NCBI GenBank assembly: GCA_003857395.1
Contig: RPRC01000147.1
Location: forward strand, 1-17,281
Origin: Geobacter sp.
GTDB lineage: Bacteria; Desulfobacterota; Desulfuromonadia; Geobacterales; Geobacteraceae
Length of the DNA stretch: 17,281 bases
Direction of reading: 5' to 3'
The notes under the pieces were generated by a model that saw only the letters and a list, made by a program, of their open reading frames with translations, was not told the origin of the DNA and did no database searches. Positions within the stretch are counted from its first letter, which is position 1. Each line of letters opens with the position of its first letter. Below are positions 1-10,600 of this stretch, in pieces. Both the position numbers and the translations under genes were made by a program.

Positions 1-138
1 CCCTGCCTTTGTCAATAACAGAAAAGACTTTTATTGAATCGTTATCAGTTTTTCCATCGTGTAAGCGCGTGTCTAGTGAAAGTTCCCAGTAATTTCATCT
101 TTTTGATGGTATTTGTTGCTTGCCGGGCTTTCAGCGTA

Positions 139-166
139 TTGCCATATGCTTATTTTGTGTCACAAT
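139..166 (+). promoter_or_regulatory. Possible sigma-70 promoter of the universal stress protein gene
   Basis: TTGCCA (139-144) and CACAAT (161-166) are separated by 16 bases and would start transcription near 173, about 50 bases before the ATG at 225. An 11-base inverted repeat, TTGTGTCACAA (155-165), overlaps the -10 element and could be an operator. The -10 match is only 4 of 6, so this is tentative. Confidence 0.35.
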
Positions 167-195
167 AAAGACAAGTAAGCTCATGATTTTCATCC

Positions 196-209
196 TGCAG
201 CGTGCTGCA
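196..209 (+). promoter_or_regulatory. Small leader hairpin just ahead of the usp ribosome binding site
   Basis: TGCAG-CGTG-CTGCA forms a perfect 5-bp stem with a 4-base loop, ending a few bases before the GGGAGG ribosome binding site (213-218). It could affect mRNA stability or translation of the stress protein, but it is short and may be chance. Confidence 0.25.
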
Positions 210-224
210 AAAGGGAGGTACTTT

Positions 225-671
225 ATGTTCAAGCCTGGGAGAATCCTCGTACCTACTGACATGTCGGAACATTCAAACAATGCTATTCGAGAAACTCTCG
301 ACATTGCGAAACAGTACGATTCTGAAGTGATCGTGCTTCACGTAATCAAGCACCCGGTACAGCAGTGTAGTGGCGATTACTGTATTAGTGTCGAACTGTT
401 GACCCAACTGAATGCCGAGATGATTGACTCCGCACAAAAAGCAATCGCCGACGTACTTGCAAAGATGGAGGGCATTGCCGGGCTAAAAATTACAACCGAT
501 GTCAGAGCCGGTGTTCCCTACGATGAAATCATCAATGAGGCAGAAGAGAAAGGTGTAGACTTGATCGTTATTTCGCCTCTTGGGGCAACAGGTCTTGCGA
601 AGTATATTATGGGAAGTGTGACCAGGCACGTGCTCCTTGGGGCCAAGTGTCCAGTCCTGTTGTTAAAGTAG
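225..671 (+). CDS. Universal stress protein, UspA family, single domain
   Basis: A 148-residue protein, normal length for one Usp domain. It opens with the typical first strand RILVPTDMSEHS (Asp near residue 12). It ends with the ATP-loop region SPLGATG...MGS followed by CPVLLL. The canonical G-x2-G-x9-G(S/T) nucleotide motif is present except that the first glycine is serine, so ATP binding is likely but not certain. The ATG at 225 is chosen because GGGAGG lies 6 bases upstream; an in-frame opening from 120 adds 35 residues unlike the family and has no good ribosome binding site. Usp proteins are cytoplasmic dimers linked to stress survival. The gene stands alone and converges on the chemotaxis operon. 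A CSGDYC segment near residue 50 is unusual and could be redox active, which is speculation. Confidence 0.92.
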   Translation: MFKPGRILVPTDMSEHSNNAIRETLDIAKQYDSEVIVLHVIKHPVQQCSGDYCISVELLTQLNAEMIDSAQKAIADVLAKMEGIAGLKITTDVRAGVPYDEIINEAEEKGVDLIVISPLGATGLAKYIMGSVTRHVLLGAKCPVLLLK

Positions 672-703
672 CGCAACTCCTGTGTAGTAAAGCAAGGTGA
701 CCT

Positions 704-741
704 GCCGTCTCCTGACCACGGACTGTGGCAGGAGACGGCAA
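704..741. terminator. Perfect inverted repeat between convergent usp and cheB
   Basis: TGCCGTCTCCTG (704-715) pairs perfectly with CAGGAGACGGCA (730-741); CCAC/GTGG inside can extend the stem, with one bulged base. It lies between the ends of two convergent genes, where a bidirectional terminator is expected. Neither side is followed by a clear T-run, so it may act with Rho or only as an mRNA-end stabiliser. The rest of 672-887 shows no convincing gene. Confidence 0.5.
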
Positions 742-887
742 CTGACTGTTCGGTGGGCAGGCCCCTTGATCAGGAAATCTTCAGTTCAGTTTTTCTCGTA
801 CCCTGTCACCCTTTCATCTGCGGTCAAATCAAATTTTTTACCCCTGGCGCGGAGCGGCATTATCGAAAATAGAAGTGATGGAAAATA

Positions 888-2444
<1,557 letters not shown>

Positions 2445-2448
<4 letters not shown>

Positions 2449-3317
2449 GCTGGTTTTCGGTAGATGGTTGAGCTGACCTGCACCAACGGCACATCGAGTC
2501 CGTTCAGAGTCTCCGAGTGGCCGAGAAACAAGTAGCCGCCTGGAAGAAGGTGGCGGCAGAATTTGTTCAGGAGTATCTCCTGGGTTGGTCTGTCGAAATA
2601 AATCAAGACATTCCGGCAGAAAATAATTCGCAGCGGAGTGCCAATCTCAAATGTATCATCCATGAAATTCAAACGGCGGAATGTAACAGCGGACCGCAGT
2701 TCAGGACAAATCCTGACGACCTCTCGACTTTTGTCCTTGCTGCGGAGCAGATAGCGTTTTTTTAACTCATAGGGTATCGGCGCTATTTTTTCTTCTTCAT
2801 AGATGCCGAGTTTCGCATTTTTCAATACATCTGTGCAGATGTCTGTGGCGAGAATGGAAAATCGAAATCCCTGACAATTCCGTGCATACTCACTCAGCGT
2901 CATGGCCAGTGTATATGGCTCTTCTCCGCTGGAGCAACCGGCACTCCAGACCCTGACGCTATTCTGTATTTCGATCTCGGGTAAGCTGGGCAGAACCGAT
3001 TCAGTCAGGTAGGTGAAATGAGCGGCTTCCCGGAAAAAGTCAGTTTTGTTTGTCGTTACGGCATCTATCATGCTGACCAGTTCGTTTCGCATCCCTTCAG
3101 GACTGATAAGGTAGTCGTAATACTCACGGAATGAACTTTTGCTGTGATGCCGCAGCCGCTTCTTCAGCCTCGATTCAAGCATTAATTTCTTGGATTCGGG
3201 CATCCGTATGCCGGTGGTGCTTTCAATCAATTGACTGAACAAGCTGAATTCACGGCTGGTCATGCCGGAGGATTTCACTCCGGATTGTCTTCTGTCAGTA
3301 TGTAACTTCTCGTGCAT
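2445..3317 (-). CDS. cheR: CheR: SAM-dependent receptor methyltransferase
   Basis: About 290 residues. An all-helical N-terminal domain contains the receptor-contacting helix with SRLKKRLRHH. The Rossmann methyltransferase domain has the SAM-binding loop SAGCSSGEEPYT (residues 125-136), ATDIC, and the conserved IIFCRNVLIYFD segment. CheR methylates glutamates on receptors, giving adaptation together with CheB and CheD. I chose the ATG at 3317, 18 bases after the cheA stop; TAAGGAG from the cheA stop region is the likely ribosome binding site, although its spacing is long. A GTG at 3344 inside cheA is possible but less likely. The receptor gene in the same operon ends in a candidate CheR-binding pentapeptide. 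Confidence 0.95.
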
Positions 3318-3334
3318 GCAGTATTCACCGCTCC

Positions 3335-5416
3335 TTACCCCCACTGAACAAGCTGCGGCACATCAAGGATCAAAGCCACGGAACCATCTCCCAATATAGT
3401 GGCTCCCGATACTCCCTGGACATCGCGATACATCTTGCCAAGAGACTTTATTACTGTCTGATGCTCACCGATCACCGAGTCCACGAGAAGGCCGATACGC
3501 TCACCGGCAATTTCGGTCACCACCACGTGCTGGATACCGGGGTTACTTTTACCAAGTTGGAATCGTTCCCGGAGTGGTATGTAGGGAATCAGGGTGCCGC
3601 GAACATTTGCCAAGTTTCTTCCATGTGCCAGTTCTATGTCAGTCAGGGTCAGTTCTAGACATTCTTCCACCAATGACAGGGGCATGACAAAATATTCATC
3701 GCCAATTTTTACCATAAGGCTTTCAATGATTGCCAGGGTGAGGGGGAGTTTTATGGTGATTATTGTTCCGTTTCCCTTTTTGCTGCTGATTTCGATGAAA
3801 CCGCGGAGAGCTTCAATGGATTGTTTCACCACATCCATGCCAACACCGCGTCCGGAAATTCCGGTGATTTTTTGTGCGGTGGAAAAGCCGGGGGCGAAGA
3901 TGAGTGCAAAAAGTTCCCGCTCGCTCAGTTCGGCTGTTTCCGTAATCAGGTTCCGTTCAATAGCCTTTGCGCGAATCGCTTCCTTATCCAGACCAGCGCC
4001 ATCGTCCTTGATGGTAATAATAACGCTGTCTCCGGAATGTTCGGCCGTGAGGCAGACGGTCCCATGCCTTGGCTTGCCAGCTGCCAAGCGGCATTCTGGC
4101 GACTCAATTCCATGGTCGACGCTGTTCCTGATAATGTGGACCAGGGGATCGTTAAGGCGCTCTATTACTGTCTTGTCGAGTTCCGTGTTGGCGCCTTCGG
4201 TGAGAATTTCCACTTCCTTGCCGAGTTGCTGGGAAAGGTCACGCACCAGGCGCCGAAATTTGCTGAAGGTCGCGCCAATAGGCATCATGCGGATATTAAG
4301 GGTGCTGTCTCGAAGTTCCGAGGTTAGCCGCTCAACCTCTTCCGCAATATGTGCCAGATGCTGGTCGCCGCGCAGTGACGCTGTCTGGCTGAGGCGAGCC
4401 TGAACAGTGACCAGTTCTCCCACCAGGTTCACCAGCGTGTCCAGTTTGTCGGAAGGGACGCGAATACTAGCTGCCGATTCGTTATTCTGTCTTTTTTGTT
4501 GGACCTCACGAATCTGCTGCTGCTCCACGAGAGCTGCCTCCACTTTTGAGGGAGCAGCCAAACCCGATTCCACCAGTATTTCACCAAAACGCTTTTTATT
4601 TTTCAGCACAATTTCCATGTCTTCCGGCGTCAGGTCGCCTCGTTCTACAAGAATTTCTCCGAGTTTCTTGTATGTCGGCTTGTCAATGGAGTTGCCTGAG
4701 TCGTCAATCACCTCAATGTTAAGTTGGCAATCATCTTCAACAAAAATAAAGACATCCTTGATTCCGTTGATCCCCTTGGAGGTGGAGAGGATAATGTCCC
4801 AGTAGGTGTAGCAGCGTTCCGGGTCCATGACTTCTAAAGAGGGGATATCGCAGAGATGGGCAATAATCCGACATGTGCCCAGTTCCCGCAGTTCCTTCAG
4901 AAGGTGCAGCGGATTGGCGCCGGTGAGAAAAATGTCCGGAGACGGTTTAAACCTGATGCGGTACAGTTTTTCCGCTTCACTGTTCAGTTCTGTTTCCGAT
5001 GAGGAAATCTCCGTAATTTCTTGCGCTTGTTCGCTATGGATCGATACCGCCATGTGACGGAATCCGGCAATCAGGTTCTGGCGTTCCGCCTCATCAATTT
5101 GGCCTTCACTCGAAAGCATGGCGCGAATGAGATCTCCTGCCTTGAGAGTCTCGTCGATGAGATTTTTACTGACGCGCGCTGAGCCGTTACGGATATGGTC
5201 GAAAACGGTTTCCACCTCATGCGTGAGTTCGGAAATGTCGGTAAAACCAAACATGGCTCCTGAACCCTTGATGGTGTGCATAGAGCGGAAAACGGAGCCT
5301 ATCAATTCAGCATCGTCCGGGTTTTCTTCCAACTCCAGAAGTGATGTTTCAAGGAGTGCAAGCAATTCGTGTGCTTCCTCCCTGAACGCTTCACTGTGCA
5401 TTTCTGCCATTTTCAT
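3335..5416 (-). CDS. cheA: CheA: chemotaxis histidine kinase with extra LGEIL repeats
   Basis: A 693-residue kinase. P1 (about 1-115) has phosphorylated His47 in SMHTIKGSG. A P2-like region follows (about 140-240). Residues 250-301 hold two 25-residue repeats beginning KLGEILVERG and RFGEILVESG, resembling the GspE/MshEN N-terminal domain. P3 dimerisation and P4 ATPase follow, with N-box NDPLVHIIRNSVDHG (422-436), G1 DDGAGLD (471-477) and G2 GRGVGMD (522-528). P5, CheW-like, reaches the C-terminus. The ATG at 5416 is chosen because AGGAAGGG lies 6 bases upstream and the Hpt domain starts there; the open frame extends 60 residues further without domain character. It phosphorylates CheY and CheB from receptor arrays at the membrane. 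It is a complete kinase with all catalytic boxes present. Confidence 0.97.
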   Translation of the reverse strand: MKMAEMHSEAFREEAHELLALLETSLLELEENPDDAELIGSVFRSMHTIKGSGAMFGFTDISELTHEVETVFDHIRNGSARVSKNLIDETLKAGDLIRAMLSSEGQIDEAERQNLIAGFRHMAVSIHSEQAQEITEISSSETELNSEAEKLYRIRFKPSPDIFLTGANPLHLLKELRELGTCRIIAHLCDIPSLEVMDPERCYTYWDIILSTSKGINGIKDVFIFVEDDCQLNIEVIDDSGNSIDKPTYKKLGEILVERGDLTPEDMEIVLKNKKRFGEILVESGLAAPSKVEAALVEQQQIREVQQKRQNNESAASIRVPSDKLDTLVNLVGELVTVQARLSQTASLRGDQHLAHIAEEVERLTSELRDSTLNIRMMPIGATFSKFRRLVRDLSQQLGKEVEILTEGANTELDKTVIERLNDPLVHIIRNSVDHGIESPECRLAAGKPRHGTVCLTAEHSGDSVIITIKDDGAGLDKEAIRAKAIERNLITETAELSERELFALIFAPGFSTAQKITGISGRGVGMDVVKQSIEALRGFIEISSKKGNGTIITIKLPLTLAIIESLMVKIGDEYFVMPLSLVEECLELTLTDIELAHGRNLANVRGTLIPYIPLRERFQLGKSNPGIQHVVVTEIAGERIGLLVDSVIGEHQTVIKSLGKMYRDVQGVSGATILGDGSVALILDVPQLVQWG

Positions 5417-5471
5417 GGTAAACCCTTCCTGTGTTGTATCAGACTTTCCGTAGTGTAATGACCTGCTTCGA

Positions 5472-5816
5472 TCAGGGACGTTTCTCTTCTTGCCAGAGGC
5501 ATGGTACCCCGTCTTGCTGGAGACACCCTGATTGCCTTGGAAATCCCGCATCTTCAAGACATGTAATGAATGAGTCAGCTGCCCTTGACAGGACAAGCTT
5601 CTTGCCAGAGTGAATAGCTGCCCGGTGGGCGGAGCAGAGGACCTGAAGACAAGAGAGGTCTATTGCATCGGCTTTGCTCAGGTCAACCTCACTCAGGGAA
5701 GAACCGGCTAGTGATACGGTCAGGGCTGTTTTCAGGTCTGCTGCGTCTTCAATGGTCATTGAGCCGGTGATGGTAAGCGTTGCAGTCTCTTCAGACTGTT
5801 CAAGGCTGCAGTTCAT
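5472..5816 (-). CDS. STAS-domain (anti-anti-sigma-like) protein in the che operon
   Basis: A 114-residue single STAS domain. The usual core VDLSKADAIDLSCLQVL is present, with Ser55 at the position phosphorylated in SpoIIAA-type antagonists (the familiar DSSGL is DLSCL here). Small STAS proteins normally bind a partner kinase or anti-sigma factor, switched by serine phosphorylation. No serine kinase or phosphatase is seen in the window. The start at 5816 has AAGGAG 6 bases upstream; the frame is open for 47 further codons that look non-coding. It lies between cheY (168 bases) and cheA (55 bases), as in chemotaxis clusters of related bacteria. Its function there is not known to me; a scaffold or coupling role is a guess. 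Confidence 0.85.
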   Translation of the reverse strand: MNCSLEQSEETATLTITGSMTIEDAADLKTALTVSLAGSSLSEVDLSKADAIDLSCLQVLCSAHRAAIHSGKKLVLSRAADSFITCLEDAGFPRQSGCLQQDGVPCLWQEEKRP

Positions 5817-5984
5817 GAAAACTCCTTGTGGCAAAATTAAAAAGCACTTCAGGATGTGAGTTATACATCCATGAGAAAGGCAGTGGCTGGAAAACATGTC
5901 TGGCTGACAGGAAGGCACAACGAAAAAACCGCCTGTTGTGGGTAGTCTCCTCTGCACATCTTCAGAGGGAGCTGCAGCGGTAGC

Positions 5985-6350
5985 CTACTTGACGAATTTT
6001 TTGATTGTATCGAGCAGTTGTTCCGGCTTGAAGGGCTTCACGATCCAGCCGCTGGCACCAGCCTGCTTTCCCGCCATTTTTTTCGAGTCCTGTGATTCCG
6101 TTGTGAGCATCAAAATAGGAGTGAACTTGAAACCGGGAAGGCCTCTCAATTGACGAATCAGTTCAATCCCGTCCATTTCCGGCATATTCAAGTCAGTAAT
6201 CACCATTGCGATTTTGGTAGTACCGAGCTTTGAAAGTGCATCTTTGCCATTATTTGCTGCAATTACATCGTATCCGGCATCTTTGAGTGTAAAGGAGACC
6301 ATTTGCCTCATTGAAGCGGAATCATCAACAATTAGTAAGGTATGAGCCAT
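5985..6350 (-). CDS. cheY: CheY-type single-domain response regulator
   Basis: 121 residues, one receiver domain. The acidic pair Asp9-Asp10, phosphoacceptor Asp53 in VITDLNMPEMDG, the switch threonine in MLTTES (83-84) and Lys105 in VKPF are all present. Trp102 sits where E. coli CheY has Tyr106, so the aromatic switch is kept with a different residue. It is expected to be phosphorylated by the CheA encoded next to it and to bind the flagellar switch, though chemotaxis-like clusters can have other outputs. AAGGAG lies 9 bases upstream of the ATG. Confidence 0.94.
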   Translation of the reverse strand: MAHTLLIVDDSASMRQMVSFTLKDAGYDVIAANNGKDALSKLGTTKIAMVITDLNMPEMDGIELIRQLRGLPGFKFTPILMLTTESQDSKKMAGKQAGASGWIVKPFKPEQLLDTIKKFVK

Positions 6351-6396
6351 TGTATCTTTCTCCTTCGTGTTTCATATACATGGTGAGTTTGATTTG

Positions 6397-7566
6397 CTAC
6401 CAGATTTCCGGCTCGGAACTGGAAAGGGTTTCTTTCATGACTTGTCGCTCAGATTCCATGGTGTACATATCCTCCATCCAGGAAATATCATCTGAGGCAT
6501 TTGTGTCGACAGTTCCAACTTCCTCGCCCCTCAGCAATGCCATGATTATTTCGCCATTGCTGCTGATGTTGCGGAGCGGTTCAATTACATGCTCAAGTTT
6601 CTGGCGAGTTATGTCCTGAAATTGCATTGAAATGACAATTCCGCTGATGTCACGGGCGAGGGAGTCAGTATCCGTCGACAGTCCGTCCAGCTCATCCTTT
6701 GCATGTTTCATGGAATCAGTAAGCTTACTCATCGTTTCGTTGATAATTTTTTCTGAATCAAGAGAAAGTTTCTCCGTCTGTCCGGCATTTCCTTCCGTTT
6801 CTGCATACATCCCTTGCAGATCAGTTTCGACCGTTCGGATGAGCTTGCCAATCTGAGCTGCGGCTATCGTTGAGCGGCTCGACAGTTTTCGGACCTCATC
6901 GGCAACCACTGCGAACCCTCTGCCGTGATCTCCGGCGCGGGCGGCTTCGATTGATGCATTGAGCGCCAGGAGGTTGGTCTGGTCGGCAATATATTCAATT
7001 TCCGAAATGACCTGCCGTATGCTTTCCATGGTAGTGGTGGCATTGCTCATAATTTCCAATGTGTGTCTTGCAACATCACTCACGCTTCGCAGGTTCCCGA
7101 TCACGTCCGCGAGAGCTTCCTTGCTTTGCACGATAAGCGTCGCTCCGTTTTCCTCCGCACTTCCGGAAAAATCTGTAAAGGCATTTGCTGAGCGGGATGC
7201 CTGGTCCCGGGCACGGGAAACGATATCCATGAAACCTTCACCAATTTCAAGCACGGCATTTTCTGTGTCTTGTATTACCGTCTCCAATTGTTTTATGAGA
7301 ACGGGAAATACCTGATTATTGGAACTCAGGCGTTTCAGGACCACTTCAGTGTCTGGTTCCGGCACACTGTCATCTTCCGGCATTTCTCCTGGCTCATCCT
7401 TTTGATAGAACCGTACAAAGAGGCAAGTGGTCAAGCATGACAAAACAAGAAACACCATAGCTGCGGCAATAATCCGGATGCTGGCACTACTGATAAGGCA
7501 GGGTGCGGCCGCCAGTAGAAATAGGGCGAAGATGATACTGATGTTTTTCATTTGGCTAGAAATCAT
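6397..7566 (-). CDS. Short methyl-accepting chemotaxis protein without a sensor domain
   Basis: 389 residues. Two hydrophobic helices (about 8-28 and 31-52) are separated by only a few residues, so there is essentially no periplasmic domain and no HAMP is apparent. The cytoplasmic coiled coil carries the receptor tip [19 protein letters not shown] (Asp195 onward), which contacts CheA and CheW. Further on, residues 313-322 read [10 protein letters not shown], with Asp318 and Gln322 spaced like the catalytic Asp143 and Gln147 of CheZ. The start at 7566 has AGGA 11 bases upstream; Met6 is an alternative with no ribosome binding site. It lies 118 bases downstream of the large receptor gene and just ahead of cheY. 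It may sense from the membrane or cytoplasm, or act as a modulator rather than a sensor. Confidence 0.93.
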   Translation of the reverse strand: MISSQMKNISIIFALFLLAAAPCLISSASIRIIAAAMVFLVLSCLTTCLFVRFYQKDEPGEMPEDDSVPEPDTEVVLKRLSSNNQVFPVLIKQLETVIQDTENAVLEIGEGFMDIVSRARDQASRSANAFTDFSGSAEENGATLIVQSKEALADVIGNLRSVSDVARHTLEIMSNATTTMESIRQVISEIEYIADQTNLLALNASIEAARAGDHGRGFAVVADEVRKLSSRSTIAAAQIGKLIRTVETDLQGMYAETEGNAGQTEKLSLDSEKIINETMSKLTDSMKHAKDELDGLSTDTDSLARDISGIVISMQFQDITRQKLEHVIEPLRNISSNGEIIMALLRGEEVGTVDTNASDDISWMEDMYTMESERQVMKETLSSSEPEIW

Positions 7567-7632
7567 AAAAGATAAAATCCTGCGATTGTTAGTTTGCCCC
7601 CCAAGCTAACTAAAGAAAAAGGGCAGGGAGGG

Positions 7633-7665
7633 GCGTGAACCCCGAGTTCAAAATGGGGTTCACGC
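7633..7665 (-). terminator. Strong hairpin between the two receptor genes
   Basis: GCGTGAACCCC and GGGGTTCACGC form a perfect 11-bp stem with an 11-base loop. On the minus strand the stem is followed by a pyrimidine-rich stretch containing TTTTT about 15 bases on, so it is an imperfect intrinsic terminator or attenuator. It may lower expression of the downstream che genes relative to cheW and the large receptor. It also resembles a dispersed GTAGGGGC-type hairpin repeat. Confidence 0.55.
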
Positions 7666-7684
7666 TAGAGGTAAGTAATTGATA

Positions 7685-10600
7685 TTAAAACTTCTCGAAT
7701 TCGTCATCAAGGGTGTCAGCATTCATGTCAAAGGCAAAACCCGATTCGTTTACCGCTTTCCTGCTGTGGTAGCCATTAGCTTTGGCCTTAGGGGTGACCT
7801 TTTCCTCACGACGCTGAGTCGGTTTTTTCGCAACTGTTGCACGGTTTGGAGCAACGGAGAGCGTATCTTCGGTGCGGAAAAATGCGACTGCTCCCTGCAG
7901 TTGAGTGGCCTGGGCGGATAGTTCCTCGGAGGTCGACGACATTTCCTCCGCCGTGCTGGCGTTCTTCTGAATCACCTGGTCCAGTTGCTGGATGGCCTTG
8001 TTGATCTGTTCCGCACCGGTATCCTGCTCGCGGCTGGCAGCCGTTATTTCCTTTACCAGGTCGGCAGTCTTTTCAATGCTTGGCAGAATGTTCGCCAGAA
8101 GAGAACCGGCCTTTTCGGCAACTTCAACACTGCTTGCAGATAGTTCGCTGATTTCACCGGCAGCGGCCTGGCTGCGTTCCGCTAGCTTGCGAACTTCTGC
8201 GGCAACAACCGCAAAGCCCTTACCATGTTCACCGGCGCGTGCTGCTTCGATCGCAGCATTTAATGCCAGCATGTTAGTTTGACGGGCAATTTCTTCGACG
8301 ATGTTGATCTTGTCGGCAATCTCTTTCATTGCCGCAACTGTCTGTGCAACCGCTTTACCGCCTTCGTTTGCCTCCTCTGATGATTTTACGGCTATTTTTT
8401 CCGTCTGAATCGAATTGTCGGCGTTCTGTTTGATGTTTGCCGACATCTGTTCCATGGACGAAGATGCTTCTTCGGCTGCTGCGGCCTGTTCCGAAGCACC
8501 CTGGGACATCTGGTCCGCGCTGGTGCTCATTTCCCTGCTGCCTGCCGCTACGTTGTCTGCGGCACTTTTTACGTCGTTGACAACATTGCTCAATTTCTCA
8601 ACCATGGCTGCAAGGGCAATCATCAGTTCATCCTGCGCCGAGCGTGGAGTAACTTTAACCAGGAGGTTGCCGTCGGCAATTTCCTTGGCTATTTCTTCAA
8701 TGTCACCCATTGCCGATTTTACTTCCTTCAGACTGTTGTTTATCCTGCTGAAGTTTTCGTGCGCTTCCTTGGTATGTTTATCCGCGGATTTAATATTCAG
8801 ATCGAAGCCGAGATCTCCTTTGGCCAACAGGAGCAGATTGTTGGCGAGCCGGTCGACTTCTTCCTGAGTATAGTCTTTTGCTGAAATCATGGCGGTGAGA
8901 TCCTGGACTACTTCAACATAGCCAAGCTTTTCACCACGCTTATTGAGAAGGTAGGAGGTATCCTGTTTGCACTTGGATCCATGCCAGTCGAAGTAACTTT
9001 CCGTAACGCCCTTGTTGAGCTGCTTTATGCCGCAGCCTTCGTTGTTGCAGATGTTAGCAGCGGCGTTGCTGCAAGGGAGGCCTACAGCCGAAACTCGGTC
9101 CTTGATCTGGCCGGCTTCCATCAGCAATTTCTCGAATGGCTTATTGAGGAATGTCCAGTTCATGTCCATGTCGGTAACATGGATAGGGAAGGGGACGGCG
9201 TCGATGATGGCCTCATACCAGCCATTCTTTTCAACGACCGTGTCCAGTGTTTTGTTGATGCCTTCCACGATAGTGCGATACTCGCCGTTATGTTTCGAGG
9301 CATCAGCCCTCATTTCAAAGTCGCCATGAAGGGCTGCTTCAACGAGATTTTCCGTATCCTTTATCATTCCTCCAACGGCCTCTTTGACAACGCTTAAACT
9401 GCTGTTGATCTTGCAGAAGTTTTCGTGTGCTTCCTTGGTGTACTTGTCAGCTTCCTTTATACTTAGATCGAAACCGAGATTGCCTTCGGCAAGAAGGAGA
9501 AGATTGTTCGCCAGTCGGTCAACTTCCTCCTGGGTGTAGTCCTTTGCGGAAATCATGGCAGTGAGATCTTGGACCACTTCTACATAACCGATTTTTTCTC
9601 CGCGCTTGTTGATGAGGTACGAGGTGTCCTGCTTGCACTTGGATCCGTGCCAGTCGAAGAAGCTTTCCGCGATGCCCTTGTTGAGTTGTTTGATGCCGCA
9701 GCCTTCGTTGTTGCAGATGTTTGCGGCGGCGTTGCTGCAAGGGAGACCCAGGGCAGATACTCGGTCCTTTATCTGACCGGCTTCCACTAACAGTTTTTCG
9801 AACGGTTTGTTGAGGAAAGTCCAGTTCATGTCCATGTCTGTTACATGGATGGGGAAGGGGACGGCGTCGATAATTGCCTCATACCAGATATTCTTTTCCA
9901 TGACCGTGTCCAACGTTTTGTTGATGCCCTCAATGATAGTACGGTATTCGCCGTTATGTTTCGAGGCATCGGCCCGCAGATCAAAATCACCGAGGACCGC
10001 TGCATGAACCAATGTCGCCACATCCGCAACAAGGGCCTGAACTGCGTCAATAGAGGTGTTGAGGTTATTTTTGATGTCATCGAAGGCACCATTATAATTA
10101 TTAATGATTCTCGGCGGTATATCTCCCTTGCTTATCTTGGCGAGATAAGAAGAGGTGACCCTGAGAGGTGCCCCGAAACCGTAAATCAGATCATTGAGCC
10201 CTTTGACGATATTAGCCCATTCTCCGTTGAACTTCGTTACATCGCCTTTGACGCTGAGGTCACCGTTTTTACTTGCCTGGATCAGATTGCCCAGTTCTCC
10301 GCGAAGACCACACATGGTATCGACCAAGGCATTGATATTTGACTTTATGTTATTGTAGTCGCCGCGATATTCCTCGGAAATCTTTTCCGGGAGCTCACCT
10401 TTGCTGATTTTACCCGTGTAATCCATGGAAACTTTCAGCGGTGCGGTCATGTTTTCGAAAATATTATTCATGCCGCCAGCAACTTTAGAGAAGAAACCTT
10501 CGTGTTTGTCCGTGTCGACCCGCACGTCAAGGTGTCCTTCATAGGAAGCGATACAGACTTCTCGCACGTCAAGTCGTAATGCTTCAAGCGCATTTCTCAT

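Noticed and set aside
3594..4403. 269-residue + strand frame
   Set aside because: It is antisense to the catalytic half of cheA, which has full kinase motifs; the composition is Ser/Arg-rich as expected for a shadow.
5817..5957. N-terminal extension of the STAS protein
   Set aside because: The extra 47 codons do not resemble the domain, and the internal ATG at 5816 has AAGGAG at good spacing.
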